Shown here piece after piece: positions 62,808-64,000 of a DNA stretch of 64,000 bases. Source of the stretch: JADLHS01 sp964594985 (GTDB lineage: Bacteria; Verrucomicrobiota; Verrucomicrobiia; Limisphaerales; JADLHS01); contig CAZQNQ010000003.1 of assembly GCA_964594985.1 (NCBI GenBank), forward strand, positions 285,556 to 349,555. Direction: 5' to 3'. The translations under genes were made by a program, and so were the position numbers. Below the pieces are notes generated by a model that ran no database searches, was not told the DNA's origin, and saw only the letters and a program-made list of their open reading frames with translations. Numbering within the stretch: the first letter of the stretch is position 1; the number at the start of each line of letters is the position of its first letter.

Positions 62808-63908
62808 CTATGAGTCCGTTGTTTTGGTTTTCTTGTCCCCGGCTTCCGCAAAATCACTGATTTTCCCGAACCGGAATTCCGCCGGCCGCTGCCCAACGAA
62901 GGACAAGAACGGTTCGAGGCTCTTTTGGTTGTGAGCCGTGAATAGTTTTGAATGGCCGATCAAAACAAACGGCAGTTGTCGCCGGCTGTCAGGGTCGTGC
63001 CGGTACTGCGCGCGTTTTAGGGCATTGATCAATTGGCGTCCCGTACACTGGTTGAAGTCCGCTTTCCAGGCATGCCGCTGCCACGCCATTGACACCTTGG
63101 ATCGGATCGAAGCAATCTTCGCAGCCTTGCTTCGACCTGCCGGGGAATTGCCCAGTTCGCCGTTCTGAATCCGATGCGATCGCGACATGATGGCCCGGTG
63201 AATCCGATTAACAGTCAGGAAAGCCCCCAACCAGCGCCGCTCACAATAGATCGGGATCTCAAGCAACTTGCCCGCATCGTCCCGACGGCAAACATCATCG
63301 TCCGCCACGCGCCAGGGAACCAATTCACTTGGCGCGTCCGAATAGTCAAAACTCACGATACCCTTCCGCTGTCCGTACTTGAAGACCGAGGTTTCGATGC
63401 GAATGCCATTGGCGTGCAAAGCCTGAATGACATTTTGTGACGGGCTCACGGACCAATTCGCCGCCCGGAATGCGATGCACTCATACGAGGGCAGGACCGG
63501 CTTAAGCAAGGTCTCCAGATAATCCTTGCCCGTTCGCACCAATTGGTTGATCCGCTCCAGCGGCAGGTCCGCAAAGTTATACTCCGTCCAATCCTGTTTC
63601 CATCGTCCTCCTTCAAAACAGGCGTTGAAATAGGAGGCGTGCAAGTGGAGCTGCACATCATGCCCGCGGCGCACCGCCCCGCGTAATTGCTCGGCAATCG
63701 CGTCGTAGTGATAGTCGTCGCGACCGGTCTGCTCTTTGTATTCCTTGAACTTCAGGATTTCCGCCACGTCGGCCATGATGCTGAGCTTGGCCCCATAACG
63801 GTCAAATTGATCCAACATGCGCTGCGTCGGCTCGACGATCAACTCGTACGCACAGCCCTCCCCGTTGCCGTGGATTTCGTAATCAAGCGTGAAAACCGGA
63901 AAAAGCAT
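62808..63908 (-). CDS. Cytosolic NodB-like polysaccharide deacetylase family protein
   Basis: 366 aa, no signal peptide. NodB-type pattern: 'LFPVFTLDYEIHGNGEG' (first metal Asp/Glu region), 'QFDRYGAKLSIMADVAEIL', 'RRGHDVQLHLHASY' (metal His), 'IAFRAANWSVSPSQNVIQALHANGI' (equivalent of the RxPxG segment) and 'ELVPWRVADDD'. Such stand-alone deacetylase-like proteins are frequent in capsule and O-antigen loci, where they probably remove acetyl groups from lipid-linked precursors. It is the first gene of the visible operon. The methyltransferase start follows its stop by 4 bp. Key catalytic residues look partly divergent, so activity is unproven. Confidence 0.82.
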   Translation of the reverse strand: MLFPVFTLDYEIHGNGEGCAYELIVEPTQRMLDQFDRYGAKLSIMADVAEILKFKEYKEQTGRDDYHYDAIAEQLRGAVRRGHDVQLHLHASYFNACFEGGRWKQDWTEYNFADLPLERINQLVRTGKDYLETLLKPVLPSYECIAFRAANWSVSPSQNVIQALHANGIRIETSVFKYGQRKGIVSFDYSDAPSELVPWRVADDDVCRRDDAGKLLEIPIYCERRWLGAFLTVNRIHRAIMSRSHRIQNGELGNSPAGRSKAAKIASIRSKVSMAWQRHAWKADFNQCTGRQLINALKRAQYRHDPDSRRQLPFVLIGHSKLFTAHNQKSLEPFLSFVGQRPAEFRFGKISDFAEAGDKKTKTTDS

Positions 63909-64000
63909 AGGCGCCTGGCAACTCTCCCGAAATTAACAATGGGTTAGGGGCTGTCCTAGATAACTAGGTTAAGGATTGACGAACCCATTGATTTAATTGC
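63909..64000. mobile_element. Possible insertion-sequence end at the window edge
   Basis: GGGGCTGTCCTAGATAACTAGG at 63944-63966 resembles the terminal GGGGCTGTC...TAG-type ends of some IS5/IS4-like elements, and the sequence then continues to the window end without a coding frame. Only one end is in view. Confidence 0.3.

Overview
The window looks like a scaffold piece from a free-living Verrucomicrobiota bacterium, probably of the Pedosphaera/Limisphaerales type. The evidence is the style of the proteins. There are very large Sec-exported proteins built from Ig-like, LamG, lamin-tail, DUF11, MBG and BACON-like modules, several ending in a short '...RFFRV'-like tail. There is also a Sec-exported RHS protein, a type II pseudopilin, and many short palindromic (REP-like) repeats. 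Lineage is inferred from gene content only. No tRNA, rRNA, CRISPR array or complete transposase was seen. One run of exactly 100 N (40062-40161) marks an assembly gap inside a repeat-rich gene.

Layout. 1-576: end of an M16 peptidase (+). 595-6264: 1889-aa secreted subtilisin (-). 6265-7973: a repeat-rich stretch with one uncharacterised gene and its terminator. 18892-7974 (all -): a three-gene unit of a secreted LamG protein, a 2264-aa RHS protein whose last ~280 residues are a DUF2235/Tle1-like lipase, and a small lipoprotein that is a good candidate immunity protein. 19272-19607: sixteen imperfect 21-bp tandem repeats. 19665-26283: miscellaneous genes (zinc-ribbon/beta-propeller membrane protein, pseudopilin, DUF423, YbaK-like editing protein, small exported protein, SulP transporter).

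63908 down to 26372: about 37.5 kb of genes all on the minus strand forming an exopolysaccharide/O-antigen type locus, closed by a clear intrinsic terminator at 26285-26319. It encodes a NodB-like deacetylase, a methyltransferase, at least five glycosyltransferases (two classical GT2, one Glyco_tranf_2_5, one GT4-like, one GT61), a Wzy/ligase-like polymerase and a Wzx-like flippase. It also encodes a nucleotide-sugar dehydrogenase and an FdtA/FdtB/FdtC-like set for an N-acetylated 3-amino-3,6-dideoxyhexose. Two asparagine synthases, an acyl-activating block (AMP ligase, ACP, VOC protein, hexapeptide acyltransferase, NadE-like enzyme) and a GNAT/FemAB-like transferase are also present. Four large exported proteins, two with NodB-like deacetylase domains plus MBG repeats and two parallel beta-helix proteins, may modify or bind the polymer outside the cell.

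Most promising for novelty: the RHS-Tle1-like toxin with its adjacent lipoprotein, the ligase/ACP/amidotransferase block in the polysaccharide locus, the paired exported deacetylase-like proteins, and the 21-bp repeat array.
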